Source: CAYQAJ01 sp964415245 (GTDB lineage Bacteria; Planctomycetota; Planctomycetia; Pirellulales; Pirellulaceae). From it: 11,920 nt of DNA. Under the pieces are notes generated by a model. That model was not told the origin of the DNA and searched no databases. It was given only the letters and a program-made list of their open reading frames with translations. The DNA lies in assembly GCA_964415245.1 (NCBI GenBank), contig CAYQAJ010000156.1:1-11920 (forward strand), read 5' to 3'. Both the position numbers and the translations under genes were made by a program. Shown here one piece after another: positions 1 to 7,482 of the stretch (positions are counted from its first letter, which is position 1; the number at the start of each line of letters is the position of its first letter).

Positions 1-928
1 CCTCCTCGACGTGATCGATGAGAAACACCTCCACACCGTTCTCGACGACGCGACGTTCTTTCTCGATGGTCAGCTTCATCGAGGCAAACTCGCGCCCGTT
101 GGCCAGCTTCTTGCCGTCGACCACGTCCCACACGCGGATATTCTTCGGCGCGTCATCGTAGTGCGAGGCGCCCGTGTCGGCGACGTAGAGCTTCTTATAG
201 TCGGGCGAAAAGCACAGGCCGTTGGGCTTGAAGATGTCGTCGGCCACCTGCTGGAGCTTGCCCGACTGCACGTCGATGCGGTAGATCGCCTCTTTCTGAT
301 ACGGCTGCGGCGAGCCCGTATCGGCGCGATGCCCTTCGTAGTTCAACAGCGCGCCGTAACCGGGATCGGTAAACCAGATCGCGCCGTCGTCGGGATGCAC
401 GACCGCGTCGTTGGGCGCGTTGAGCGATTTGCCGCCGAACGATTCGGCCAGCACGGTCACGCTGCCGTCGTGTTCGTAACGCACCACTTTGCGGGGTCCG
501 TGTTGGCACGAAATCTGCCGGCCCTGGTAATCGAACGTGTTGCCGTTGCTGTTGCCGGATGGGTTGCGATACACGCTCACGTGGCCGTCTTCCTCCAGCC
601 AGCGCATCTGCACGTCGTTGGGAATGTCGCTCCACAAGAGATACCGCCCTACGCCGTTCCAAGCCGGCCCCTCGGCCCACAGCATGTTCTCGTTGTGGTA
701 CAGCCGCAGGATGGCGGAGTTGCCGATCTTGTACTTCTTGAACCGATCGTCGAGCACCAGGATATCGGCGTCGGGATACCGCGGCGGCGCGGCGTCGGGC
801 CCGTAATCGCGCCCCCAGGCGGCAGTCGCAAACGCGCCGGCCGCGGCTGCCGAAGCGGCTGAGAGAAACCCGCGGCGGCTGAGTGCGGGGTCCGGAGAGG
901 AAAGTTCTGGATCAGAGCTGCGTGTCAT
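1..928 (-). CDS. Tat-exported SMP-30/gluconolactonase-family hydrolase, C-terminus beyond the left edge
   Basis: My reverse-strand translation is open for 309 codons from ATG at 928 to the window edge. A twin-arginine signal is clear: SRRGFL at residues 17-22, followed by an Ala-rich hydrophobic stretch (about 23-38), so the product is probably exported folded by Tat. The rest matches the SMP-30/gluconolactonase beta-propeller family (Ca-dependent lactonases or related hydrolases). Visible motifs are AEGP (E86), LWSDIPND (98-105), APND (N173), WFTDPGYG (185-192) and PNGLCFSPD (N236), where E and N are typical metal ligands. The last ligand, usually an Asp in a PDG-type motif, would lie past the edge. 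An AGGGG-like ribosome site sits just before the ATG. The gene lies 188 bases downstream of the symporter on the same strand, so co-transcription is possible. Substrate is unknown; planctomycetes often have many such paralogues. Confidence 0.87.
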   Translation of the reverse strand, partial: MTRSSDPELSSPDPALSRRGFLSAASAAAAGAFATAAWGRDYGPDAAPPRYPDADILVLDDRFKKYKIGNSAILRLYHNENMLWAEGPAWNGVGRYLLWSDIPNDVQMRWLEEDGHVSVYRNPSGNSNGNTFDYQGRQISCQHGPRKVVRYEHDGSVTVLAESFGGKSLNAPNDAVVHPDDGAIWFTDPGYGALLNYEGHRADTGSPQPYQKEAIYRIDVQSGKLQQVADDIFKPNGLCFSPDYKKLYVADTGASHYDDAPKNIRVWDVVDGKKLANGREFASMKLTIEKERRVVENGVEVFLIDHVEE

Positions 929-1116
929 GGAGTCACCCCTTCACGTGTGGTCGAGTCGCGATGCAGCGCGGTTTGGTTGCCGCAGGCAGGGCATGGCCGG
1001 CGGTCCGGCGGCGAAACGCCAGTCTAGTTCGCTCGCTCGGCGGCAGCAAGTTTCGGGTTGGTCAGTTGTCAGTTGTCAGTGGTCCGTTGTCCGTTGCCGA
1101 TCACCGTGTCGCCGTG
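929..1116. other. Intergenic region between symporter and SMP-30 gene
   Basis: This 188-base spacer separates two minus-strand genes. Its one notable content is the heptamer array at 1061-1095, listed separately. A short GC-rich stretch around 995-1050 has no convincing terminator hairpin, and I see no promoter I would defend. Confidence 0.5.
1061..1095. repeat. Five-unit heptamer array, consensus KTCMGTK
   Basis: Five contiguous 7-base units run GTCAGTT, GTCAGTT, GTCAGTG, GTCCGTT, GTCCGTT. They lie just past the stop codon of the symporter gene (minus strand, stop at 1117-1119). The same unit order, with T in place of G at position 1, occurs in the hairpin at 7196-7270. The array is too short and too regular for a CRISPR and has no spacers. 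Function is unknown. Confidence 0.75.
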
Positions 1117-2712
1117 TCAGTTCGCGCCGGCCGCCTGCGCCTCGGGTGGGAACCAGTGGTCGACGATGCCCGCGCCAACCGAGTCGCCGTACACGTTGAC
1201 GGTGGTCCGCATACGATCCAGAAACCAGTCGATGGCCAGGATCGTGCCAATGCCGGCCGTGGGAATGCCGACGGCCGTGAGCACGATGACCATCGTTACC
1301 AGCCCCGCTTCGGGAATGCCCGCCGCGCCGATCGCGGCCAACGTAGCGGTAAGAAAGATCACCAGGAGTTGCCCGGCACTCAGGTCCATCCCCAGCGACT
1401 GGGCGATGAAGATCACGGCCACCGCTTCGTACAGCGCGGTGCCGTCCATGTTCACCGTGGCCCCCAAGGGGAGCACGAAGCCGGCGCTGCGATTCGAGAC
1501 CTTATTGTTCCCCTCGACGCACTCCATCGTCACGGGCAGCGTGGCCGACGAGCTGGCGGTGCTCACCGCGGTGAGCAGCGCTCGCAGCATGTGGTACGTG
1601 TACATAAGCGGGTTGCGTCGGCCGAACACGGCCAGCAGCGTGGCCAGCACGACCGCGTGCAGGCCCAATCCGATCAACACGCAGGCCACGTACCAGCCCA
1701 AACGCGCCAGCTCCTGGCCGAACTGGCTGCCGCCGCCGTTCTTGGCGATGTTGGCGGCGACGAGACCGAAAATGCCCACGGGGGCGCAGATCATCACCGC
1801 GTGTACCATCTTCATCACGGCCTCGTTGGCGGCGACGAAAAAGTCGATGACGACTTTGCCCTTGGCTCCCAGCATGGTCACGGCGGCACCGAACACCAGG
1901 GCGAATACGATCAGCGCCAGCACGTTGGTGTCGGAGGCGGCCTGAAAGATGTTGCGAGGGAACATGCCGCTGCCGGGGTCCTTCTTGCCGTCCACGTCGC
2001 GGCCGCGGACCACGTCCAACAGCGTGTCGAGGGCGGTCTGATGCTCCTTTTCGCTGATCCGCTCCTCGACGTAGGCAAACGTGTCGTCGGCCTGCTTGCC
2101 GGGTTTTACCACGACCACCAGCGTGATGCCGATTACCACGGCAATGGCGGTAGTGGTGAGGTAGTAGCCGATCGTGGCCCCTCCGAGCGGTCCCAGCTTG
2201 CGAACGTCGCCCAACGAGGTGATGCCGCAGATCATGCTGGTCACAACCAGCGGCACCACCAACAACAGCAGCACTTGCAGAAACAGCTCGCCCGCGAACG
2301 ACGTGAGCTTCCACACGACATAGGCCATGTTGCTTCGGCCGGCGTCGGCGTCGGCCTGGGCCTGGTCGCGGAGCTTTTCGACTCGTTGCCGTTCGGCTTC
2401 GATCGTGGGAATGTGGCCGCGAAGGTGCTGTGCTTCGTTACGCAGTTTGTTGGCGTCAGCGGGGTCTTCGGCTTGCTCGGCCTGCTGGTCGAGAGACGCG
2501 GCAAACTGCTCTTTCTGGCCAAGCGTCGCGTCGAGCCGATCGAGCCGCCGCTGCGGTCCGCCCGAGGCCATCCACATGGCCTGGCCGTAGAAGAGCCCTA
2601 GAAGCACCCCCAGCACAATGCCCGCCAGCAAAAAGACCAGCCCCCAGGTACCGCGCCCCTTGACGGGCGAGGCGGCAGGCTGACCGGAACCGGGGGCGGC
2701 GGGCGATGCCAT
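1117..2712 (-). CDS. Sodium:dicarboxylate/amino acid symporter (DAACS/GltP-like) with coiled-coil insert
   Basis: Inner-membrane secondary transporter of 531 residues that imports acidic amino acids or dicarboxylates with Na+ or H+. Family hallmarks are all present: the serine-rich HP1 tip (SSSAT, 387-391), the TM7 motif NMDGT (421-425), the HP2 motif GIPEAG (465-470), and TM8 with D495, D499, R502, T503, N506 and D510. These TM8 residues align with the archaeal GltPh set D390, D394, R397, T398, N401 and D405. The Asp at the D394 position contacts the substrate amino group in GltPh, so an acidic amino acid is more likely than a plain C4-dicarboxylate. Oddity: residues about 51-127, between TM1 (about 22-46) and TM2 (about 140-160), form a charged Gln/Glu/Arg/Ala-rich segment where most relatives have a short loop. 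I chose the ATG at 2712 (MASPAAPG) over a longer frame reaching 2802, because the extra 30 residues look non-coding. No strong ribosome site is seen. Confidence 0.93.
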   Translation of the reverse strand: MASPAAPGSGQPAASPVKGRGTWGLVFLLAGIVLGVLLGLFYGQAMWMASGGPQRRLDRLDATLGQKEQFAASLDQQAEQAEDPADANKLRNEAQHLRGHIPTIEAERQRVEKLRDQAQADADAGRSNMAYVVWKLTSFAGELFLQVLLLLVVPLVVTSMICGITSLGDVRKLGPLGGATIGYYLTTTAIAVVIGITLVVVVKPGKQADDTFAYVEERISEKEHQTALDTLLDVVRGRDVDGKKDPGSGMFPRNIFQAASDTNVLALIVFALVFGAAVTMLGAKGKVVIDFFVAANEAVMKMVHAVMICAPVGIFGLVAANIAKNGGGSQFGQELARLGWYVACVLIGLGLHAVVLATLLAVFGRRNPLMYTYHMLRALLTAVSTASSSATLPVTMECVEGNNKVSNRSAGFVLPLGATVNMDGTALYEAVAVIFIAQSLGMDLSAGQLLVIFLTATLAAIGAAGIPEAGLVTMVIVLTAVGIPTAGIGTILAIDWFLDRMRTTVNVYGDSVGAGIVDHWFPPEAQAAGAN

Positions 2713-2976
2713 GGGGAGACTATATCTATTAGGTGCGCCGCGGGCGTCGACGGCGCATTGCGATTCGGCGCGTCGAATGACCGCACTCGTGCCGCCCAGC
2801 ATACCGGATGGCTGCGCGGCCGACAGCCCGACGTGCCAAGCAGTTGCGCTGCCAGGGGGCTCCGGGATCCGAGCGGAATGAATTGTCGGACGCGGCCCAC
2901 GACGCTACCATGAGAGCATCCGCACCGTGCGGCCCCACCCCGTGGCCCCCCTCCAACCGACGGCCTGCGAATCGCG
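2713..2976. promoter_or_regulatory. Divergent intergenic region, symporter / DUF1553 gene
   Basis: 264 bases separate the two divergent start codons, so promoters for both directions should be here. On the minus strand, TATAGT (2719-2724) resembles a -10 box, but it lies so close to the ATG that the transcript would be nearly leaderless, and no good -35 box is paired with it. On the plus side I see no clear promoter and no Shine-Dalgarno sequence before 2977. No RNA gene or repeat is recognised. Confidence 0.3.
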
Positions 2977-5469
2977 ATGCGGCATCGATCAATCTGGAAT
3001 CGCCGACCTGGGACATCCGGCTGGCTGCTGTCGGCCGCTCTCGCGTTCTGCCTGGGTTCATGGGCAAGCACGGCGGCGTTGGCGGAGGGCGCGCCGGCTG
3101 AAAACGCAGCGGCGGAAAAGGCGGCCCCCGAGGCCGAATCGTTCTCGCCCCAGCAGGTCGCCTTCTTCGAGAGCAAGGTGCGGCCGATTCTGGCCGAGAA
3201 CTGCCACAAGTGCCACGGTGGTGACGATCCAAAGGCCGGACTGCGGCTCGACTCTCGCGCGACCATTCTGGCCGGCGGCGAGAGCGGACCGGCCGTCATG
3301 CCGGGCAAACCCGAGAACAGCCTGTTGGTCGAGGCGATCAACTATGCATCGTTCGAGATGCCCCCCGACGGCAAACTCTCGGACGACAAGATCGCCACGC
3401 TGACCGAGTGGGTGCGAATGGGCGCCCCCTGGCCGGCGGAAACCGGCAACACGGTGCTCGTGCCGCGCACAGCGGGGCTCGAAATCACCGACGAAGACCG
3501 GCACTACTGGGCGTTTGTTCCGCCGTCGCGACCGTCGTTGCCCCGGGTGTCGTCGCCGGAGTGGGCCCGTAATCCGATCGATGCATTCGTGCTGGCCAAA
3601 CTCGAAGGTCGACAACTTCATCCTGCCCCGCCGGCCGACCGGCGGGAATTGATTCGACGTGCGTACTTCGACCTGGTCGGACTGCCTCCGACGTTCGAAG
3701 AGAGGGAGGAATTTGCCGCCGACGATCGCCCGGACGCCTACGAACGGCTGCTTGATAAACTGCTCGCTTCTCCACAGTATGGCGAGCGATGGGGAAGGCA
3801 CTGGCTCGACGTGGTGCGGTTTGGCCAGACCAACGGCTACGAGCGCGACGACGAGAAGCCCGAGTCGTGGCGGTATCGCGACTACGTGATCGGCGCCTTC
3901 AATCGCGACAAGCCGTACGACCGCTTCGTGATCGAGCAGCTTGCCGGCGACCAGCTCGATTCGGTCACCGATGATTCGATCACGGCGACGGCGTTCTATC
4001 GGCTCGGCGTGTGGGACGACGAACCCGACGACATGCGACAGGCCGAGTTCGACGAGCTGGACGGCATCGTGAGCACGATGGGCTCGGCATTTCTGGGGCT
4101 CACCGTCGGATGCGCCCGCTGCCACGACCACAAATTCGACCCGCTGCCGCAAACCGACTACTACCGGCTGCTGGCGTTCATTCGCAACATCGAGCTATAC
4201 GGCGCGAAGAAGAGTGAAACGCACTGGGGACAAAACGATGCGGGAATCCTGGCCGACCTGCCGTCGGGAGCGGGCAAAACGCTGGCCGTAAAGGAACGGG
4301 CCGGCGAACCGCTGGTGACACACGTGCTCGTGCGGGGAAGCGCGGGCAACCCGGGCGATGAGGTCGAGCCGTGCTTTCCTCAGGTGCTGTGCGAGGTCGA
4401 GCCCACGGCCGGCGTTGCGCCCGATGAAAGCGGCACCGCCGCCCCGTCCATTCCGTCCATATCGTCCATACCGTCCACTTCCTCCACCAGCACCGGCGTC
4501 CGCCGCCTTGCCCTTGCCCGCTGGATCGCCAGTCCCGACAACCCACTCACGACGCGCGTCATGGCCAACCGGCTGTGGCAGCATCACTTCGGCCGCGGCA
4601 TCGTGCCGACCCCCAGCGACTTCGGTAAGACGGGTCTGCCTCCTTCGCATCCCAAATTGCTCGATTGGCTTGCGGTGGAGCTCGCCGACGGCGATTGGCA
4701 GCTCAAGCGGATGCACCGGCTGATCATGACGAGCGCCGCGTACCGGCAGTCGTCGCGCAGCGACGACGAGGGTGCTCACGCCGCCGATCCCGATAACGCA
4801 CTCCTATGGCGGCAGAACATGCGGCGGCTCGAGGCCGAAGCGATTCGCGATTCGATACTTGCAGTGTGCGGCTCGCTCTCGCTGCAAATGGGCGGCCACG
4901 GCATCTATCCGACGCTGCCCCCCGAGGTGCTGGCAAGCCAATCGCGACCGGGCAACGGGTGGCAGACTTCACCCCCTGCGCAGCAGGTTCGACGCAGCAC
5001 GTACGTATTCGTGAAGCGTACGCTGGGAGTGCCGATGTTGGAGGTGCTCGACTTCGCCAGCCCCGATTCGCCGGTGGCCCAGCGCACAACGACGACCGTC
5101 GCCCCGCAGGCGCTCATCCTGCTCAACAGCCAGTTCATGCAGGAGCAGTCGCGGTTGTTGACCGAGCGACTTGTGCGCGACGGCGGAGGCGACGCGGCGC
5201 GGCACGTCGAGTTGGCGTTCCGCTTCGTGCTGTCGCGCGACCCCAGCCAGCGGGAGAGAACGATTGCGAACGATTACCTTGCCCGGCAGGTGCGACACTT
5301 CGAGCAGGAGGCAAACGGCGCCGAGGCGTCGAACGAAAGCAAGTCGGTTATCGCCGCTGACGATACCGCGCAATCAGAGATCGACACCAATTCCGACGCC
5401 TACCGCACCGCCCTGGCCGCCTACTGCCGTTTGATGTTGAACCTGAACGAGTTCGTGTATATTGACTAG
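2977..5469 (+). CDS. Exported planctomycete cytochrome c / DUF1549 / DUF1553 protein
   Basis: 830-residue protein with a Sec-type signal peptide: an Arg-rich start, hydrophobic core about 16-35, likely cleavage after ALA-36. Domains in order: PSCyt1 cytochrome c (about 56-155) with a CHKCH haem site (C76, C79, H80) and Met128 in EMPPDGKL as a possible axial ligand; DUF1549/PSCyt2 (about 168-405) with a second haem-like site CARCHDHKFDPL (C379, C382, H383); a low-complexity linker (about 455-506); then DUF1553/PSD1 (about 507-830), starting RLALARW and ending in the family signature NLNEFVYID. It is shorter than many relatives, which often carry an extra LamG/ConA-like domain here absent. The family's reaction is not established; proposals centre on periplasmic breakdown of complex sugars or redox roles. 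It is followed on the same strand by its usual partner, DUF1501, 127 bases downstream. Start choice rests on the signal peptide. Confidence 0.93.
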   Translation: MRHRSIWNRRPGTSGWLLSAALAFCLGSWASTAALAEGAPAENAAAEKAAPEAESFSPQQVAFFESKVRPILAENCHKCHGGDDPKAGLRLDSRATILAGGESGPAVMPGKPENSLLVEAINYASFEMPPDGKLSDDKIATLTEWVRMGAPWPAETGNTVLVPRTAGLEITDEDRHYWAFVPPSRPSLPRVSSPEWARNPIDAFVLAKLEGRQLHPAPPADRRELIRRAYFDLVGLPPTFEEREEFAADDRPDAYERLLDKLLASPQYGERWGRHWLDVVRFGQTNGYERDDEKPESWRYRDYVIGAFNRDKPYDRFVIEQLAGDQLDSVTDDSITATAFYRLGVWDDEPDDMRQAEFDELDGIVSTMGSAFLGLTVGCARCHDHKFDPLPQTDYYRLLAFIRNIELYGAKKSETHWGQNDAGILADLPSGAGKTLAVKERAGEPLVTHVLVRGSAGNPGDEVEPCFPQVLCEVEPTAGVAPDESGTAAPSIPSISSIPSTSSTSTGVRRLALARWIASPDNPLTTRVMANRLWQHHFGRGIVPTPSDFGKTGLPPSHPKLLDWLAVELADGDWQLKRMHRLIMTSAAYRQSSRSDDEGAHAADPDNALLWRQNMRRLEAEAIRDSILAVCGSLSLQMGGHGIYPTLPPEVLASQSRPGNGWQTSPPAQQVRRSTYVFVKRTLGVPMLEVLDFASPDSPVAQRTTTTVAPQALILLNSQFMQEQSRLLTERLVRDGGGDAARHVELAFRFVLSRDPSQRERTIANDYLARQVRHFEQEANGAEASNESKSVIAADDTAQSEIDTNSDAYRTALAAYCRLMLNLNEFVYID
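4444..4488 (+). repeat. In-frame 9-base tandem repeat coding a Pro/Ser/Ile/Thr linker
   Basis: Five 9-base units: CCGTCCATT, CCGTCCATA, TCGTCCATA, CCGTCCACT and a decayed TCCTCCACC. They lie in frame in the DUF1553 gene and code residues 490-504 (PSI, PSI, SSI, PST, SST). They fall in the linker between DUF1549 and DUF1553, where length change should be tolerated. The unit length is a multiple of three, so copy-number change would not break the frame. Confidence 0.8.
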
Positions 5470-5482
5470 GAGCCTAGCCGAG

Positions 5483-5557
5483 AACCGTCGGGGACTGGCT
5501 TATTTTGCGCAGTCCGCAGAGCAAAATGTGCCTGTCCCCTTCTCTCGACGGTTTTTT
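5483..5557 (+). terminator. Long hairpin with T-run between DUF1553 and DUF1501 genes; terminator-like or REP-like palindrome
   Basis: The inner stem pairs 5491-5508 with 5521-5538 (15 Watson-Crick pairs, one G-T, two mismatches) around a 12-base loop. An outer stem pairs AACCGTCG (5483-5490) with CGACGGTT (5546-5553), leaving a small bulge on the right arm. Six T (5552-5557) overlap and follow the right arm, as in an intrinsic terminator on the plus strand. It could trim or attenuate transcription into the DUF1501 gene. Because the arms begin with GGGAC-GG, like the RAYT-linked repeats elsewhere here, it may instead be a mobile REP-type unit that supplies a terminator. Both readings are inference. 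Confidence 0.55.
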
Positions 5558-5580
5558 GGATCGGCATGCAAGCGAAGTCC

Positions 5581-5587
5581 GGAGGAG
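5581..5587 (+). promoter_or_regulatory. Ribosome binding site deciding the DUF1501 start
   Basis: GGAGGAG ends 9 bases before the ATG at 5597. It supports that start over the longer open frame beginning at 5462, whose extra 45 codons would be read through the hairpin at 5483-5557 and look non-coding. Confidence 0.8.
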
Positions 5588-5596
5588 ACAAGTACC

Positions 5597-7144
5597 ATGA
5601 CGCAGCCGCAACCCAACGGCGATTCCCAAGGCCACGCATCGCGCATATCCGGCGTCAATCCCCTCTGCACCGGCTCGCGACGGGAATTCCTGTGGCAAAT
5701 GGGCGCCGGCTTTACCGGGCTTGCCCTCACGGCGATGCTGGACAAGGACGGCTTCTTTGCCCGTCACGCGTATGGTGCCGACGGCGCGCCCGATGAAGGC
5801 GCGCCCGGCGATGCATACGCCAATCCGCTGGCCGAGCGCCCGCCCCACTTCGCGCCGCGGGCCAAGCGGTGCATCTTCCTGTTCATGTACGGCGGACCTT
5901 CGTCGGTCGACACATGGGACTACAAGCCGGCGCTGCAGGAGCGCGACGGCCAGACGGTCGACATCGAAATCCGCCGCCGTTCGATTCAACAGCAGAAGCT
6001 GCTCGCCTCGCGCCGCAGCTTCGCACAGTACGGCCAATCGGGGCAGTGGTGCTGCGATGCTTTCCCGCACATCGCCCAACACATGGACGAGCTATGCGTC
6101 ATCAAGAGCCTGTACGCCGACACGTTCGCCCACGGCTCGGCCATGCTGCAAATGAACAGCGGGCGGATCATCCAGGGCTATCCGTCGATTGGCTCCTGGC
6201 TCAACTACGGCCTGGGAAGCATGAACGACAACCTGCCGGGTTACGTGGTAATGCTCGATCCGCGCGGGGGGCCGATCTCCGGCGCGGCGAACTGGACCAG
6301 CGGATTCATGCCCGCCGCGTACCAGGGAACGCACTTGCGGAGCAAGGGGGACCCGGTGCTCGATCTGTCGCCCCCCTCGGGCACGACTCGGGCCATGCAG
6401 CGCGAGCAGATCGACGCGCTCAACGCTCTCAACGCCGAGCACCTCAACGATCGCCCCGGCTACTCCGAGCTGCCGGCTCGCATCGCCAGTTATGAGCTCG
6501 CGTTCCAGCTTCAGGCCACCGCGCCCGAAGCGCTCGACCTTTCGCAGGAAGACGCTCGAACGATCGAAATGTACGGCCTGAACGAGCCCAAGCCCGAAAC
6601 GCACAAGCTGGCGATGGGTCCCGCGCACTTCGGCAAGCAGTGCCTCATCGCGCGGCGGCTGCTGGAGCGGGGCGTGCGATTCGTGCAGATTTACTCCGGC
6701 GGCGGACACAACCAGGAAAACTGGGACGCGCACCAAGGCATCGAAGAGAACATGACGATCCACGCCCCGGAGATCGACCGTCCCATCGCAGCGCTACTCA
6801 CCGATCTGAAGCGCCGCGGCATGCTCGACGACACGCTCATCATTTGGGGTGGCGAGTTCGGCCGACAACCTGTTTCGCAGGGAGACGGCGGCCGCGACCA
6901 CAACCCCAAGGGCTTCCTCTATTGGCTGGCGGGCGGCGGCGCCAAGGGCGGACACAGCCACGGCGAAACCGACGAGCTGGGTCAGGAAGCGGCCGTCGAT
7001 CGCCACCACATCCGCGACCTGCACGCCACCATCCTCTATCTGATGGGACTCGACCACAAGAAGCTCACGTACTTCTACGGCGGCCTGAATCACAAGCTAA
7101 CCGGCGTGCAAGAGGCGAACGTGATTCACGACATCATCGCGTGA
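5597..7144 (+). CDS. Tat-exported DUF1501 protein (alkaline phosphatase/sulfatase-like fold)
   Basis: 515 residues from the ATG placed by the GGAGGAG ribosome site. A Tat signal SRREFL (27-32) is followed by a hydrophobic stretch (about 33-48). Family landmarks are FLFMYGGPSSVDTWD (94-108), RFVQIYSGGGHNQENWD in the middle-to-late part, IIWGGEFGR (415-423) and GRDHNP (432-437), then the usual C-terminal NVIHDIIA. DUF1501 proteins belong to the alkaline-phosphatase/sulfatase-like superfamily, and the Asp/His residues in GGEFGR and GRDHNP could bind metal, but no activity is proven. In planctomycetes this gene regularly follows a DUF1549/DUF1553 gene, as here, and the two products are thought to act together outside the cytoplasm. 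The hairpin upstream may set a lower expression level for this second gene. Length and motifs are normal for the family, with no sign of damage. Confidence 0.93.
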   Translation: MTQPQPNGDSQGHASRISGVNPLCTGSRREFLWQMGAGFTGLALTAMLDKDGFFARHAYGADGAPDEGAPGDAYANPLAERPPHFAPRAKRCIFLFMYGGPSSVDTWDYKPALQERDGQTVDIEIRRRSIQQQKLLASRRSFAQYGQSGQWCCDAFPHIAQHMDELCVIKSLYADTFAHGSAMLQMNSGRIIQGYPSIGSWLNYGLGSMNDNLPGYVVMLDPRGGPISGAANWTSGFMPAAYQGTHLRSKGDPVLDLSPPSGTTRAMQREQIDALNALNAEHLNDRPGYSELPARIASYELAFQLQATAPEALDLSQEDARTIEMYGLNEPKPETHKLAMGPAHFGKQCLIARRLLERGVRFVQIYSGGGHNQENWDAHQGIEENMTIHAPEIDRPIAALLTDLKRRGMLDDTLIIWGGEFGRQPVSQGDGGRDHNPKGFLYWLAGGGAKGGHSHGETDELGQEAAVDRHHIRDLHATILYLMGLDHKKLTYFYGGLNHKLTGVQEANVIHDIIA

Positions 7145-7311
7145 CGCGCGGCGGCCTGGAGAACAATAGGCAACGCTCAGCGGGGTGGATGCAGGTTTTC
7201 AGTGTTCCGTTTTCAGTTCGGACAGCAAAGATTCTCCGGCTGAAAACGGAACACTGAAAACTGAAAACCTTCCCTCCACTTCGATCGACGCAGCGGCGCC
7301 ACCACGGTCGG
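7145..7311. other. Intergenic region between DUF1501 gene and purE remnant
   Basis: This stretch holds the heptamer-built hairpin at 7193-7270, described separately, and otherwise no open frame or RNA gene that I can support. Confidence 0.5.
7193..7270. repeat. 21-bp perfect inverted repeat built from heptamers; possible terminator
   Basis: The left arm 7196-7216 is the exact reverse complement of 7240-7260, around a 23-base loop. The right side then adds 7261-7270, which also pairs with 7193-7202. Read in sevens, the left arm is TTCAGTG, TTCCGTT, TTCAGTT; the minus strand of the right arm reads TTCAGTT, TTCAGTG, TTCCGTT. It lies about 50 bases after the DUF1501 stop, so it may end or protect that transcript, but no T-run follows on the plus strand. 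See the related array at 1061-1095. Confidence 0.8.
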
Positions 7312-7479
7312 CTAGAGTTCTGTCTGCTCCAGCACCTTCTCCGCTTGCCGCTTGTTGTAGTCGTGCAATTTCTTGCGCAGCTCGGGTATGCTCCCGGCGA
7401 GAATGCGAACCGCAAGCAGCCCCGCGTTCTTCGCGCCCGATTCGCCGATGGCCAGCGTTCCCACGGGTACTCCGCCGGG
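7312..7479 (-). pseudogene. purE 3'-end remnant (55 codons plus stop), truncated by a REP-like palindrome
   Basis: The minus-strand frame ending at TAG (7312-7314) encodes 55 residues that match residues 110-164 of the intact PurE coded at 10649-11146. By my codon-by-codon comparison, 49 of 55 residues and 136 of 165 bases are identical. Six amino acids differ and most base changes are silent. No frameshift or internal stop is present, so this piece evolved as coding sequence for much of its history. Similarity stops at the base where the REP-like palindrome begins (7480-7483), and the missing 109 N-terminal codons do not resume beyond it. It lacks the catalytic N-terminal half, so it cannot work alone. 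It could be the displaced original end of purE or the tail of an old paralogue. Confidence 0.85.
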
Positions 7480-7482
7480 GGA

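Noticed and set aside
1061..1095. Possible CRISPR array
   Set aside because: Units are 7 bases long and contiguous, without spacers, and no cas genes are present.
883..2601. 572-codon plus-strand open frame opposite the symporter gene
   Set aside because: Its translation is His/Arg/Gly-rich with no family resemblance, and it is antiparallel to a clear transporter gene. Long antisense frames are expected in GC-rich DNA.
3058..4152. 364-codon minus-strand open frame opposite the DUF1549 region
   Set aside because: Antisense shadow of a gene with several recognisable domains; no motif of its own.
5462..5596. Longer N-terminus for the DUF1501 protein
   Set aside because: The extension would be read through a hairpin, lacks a ribosome site and would bury the Tat signal; the ATG at 5597 has a strong GGAGGAG.
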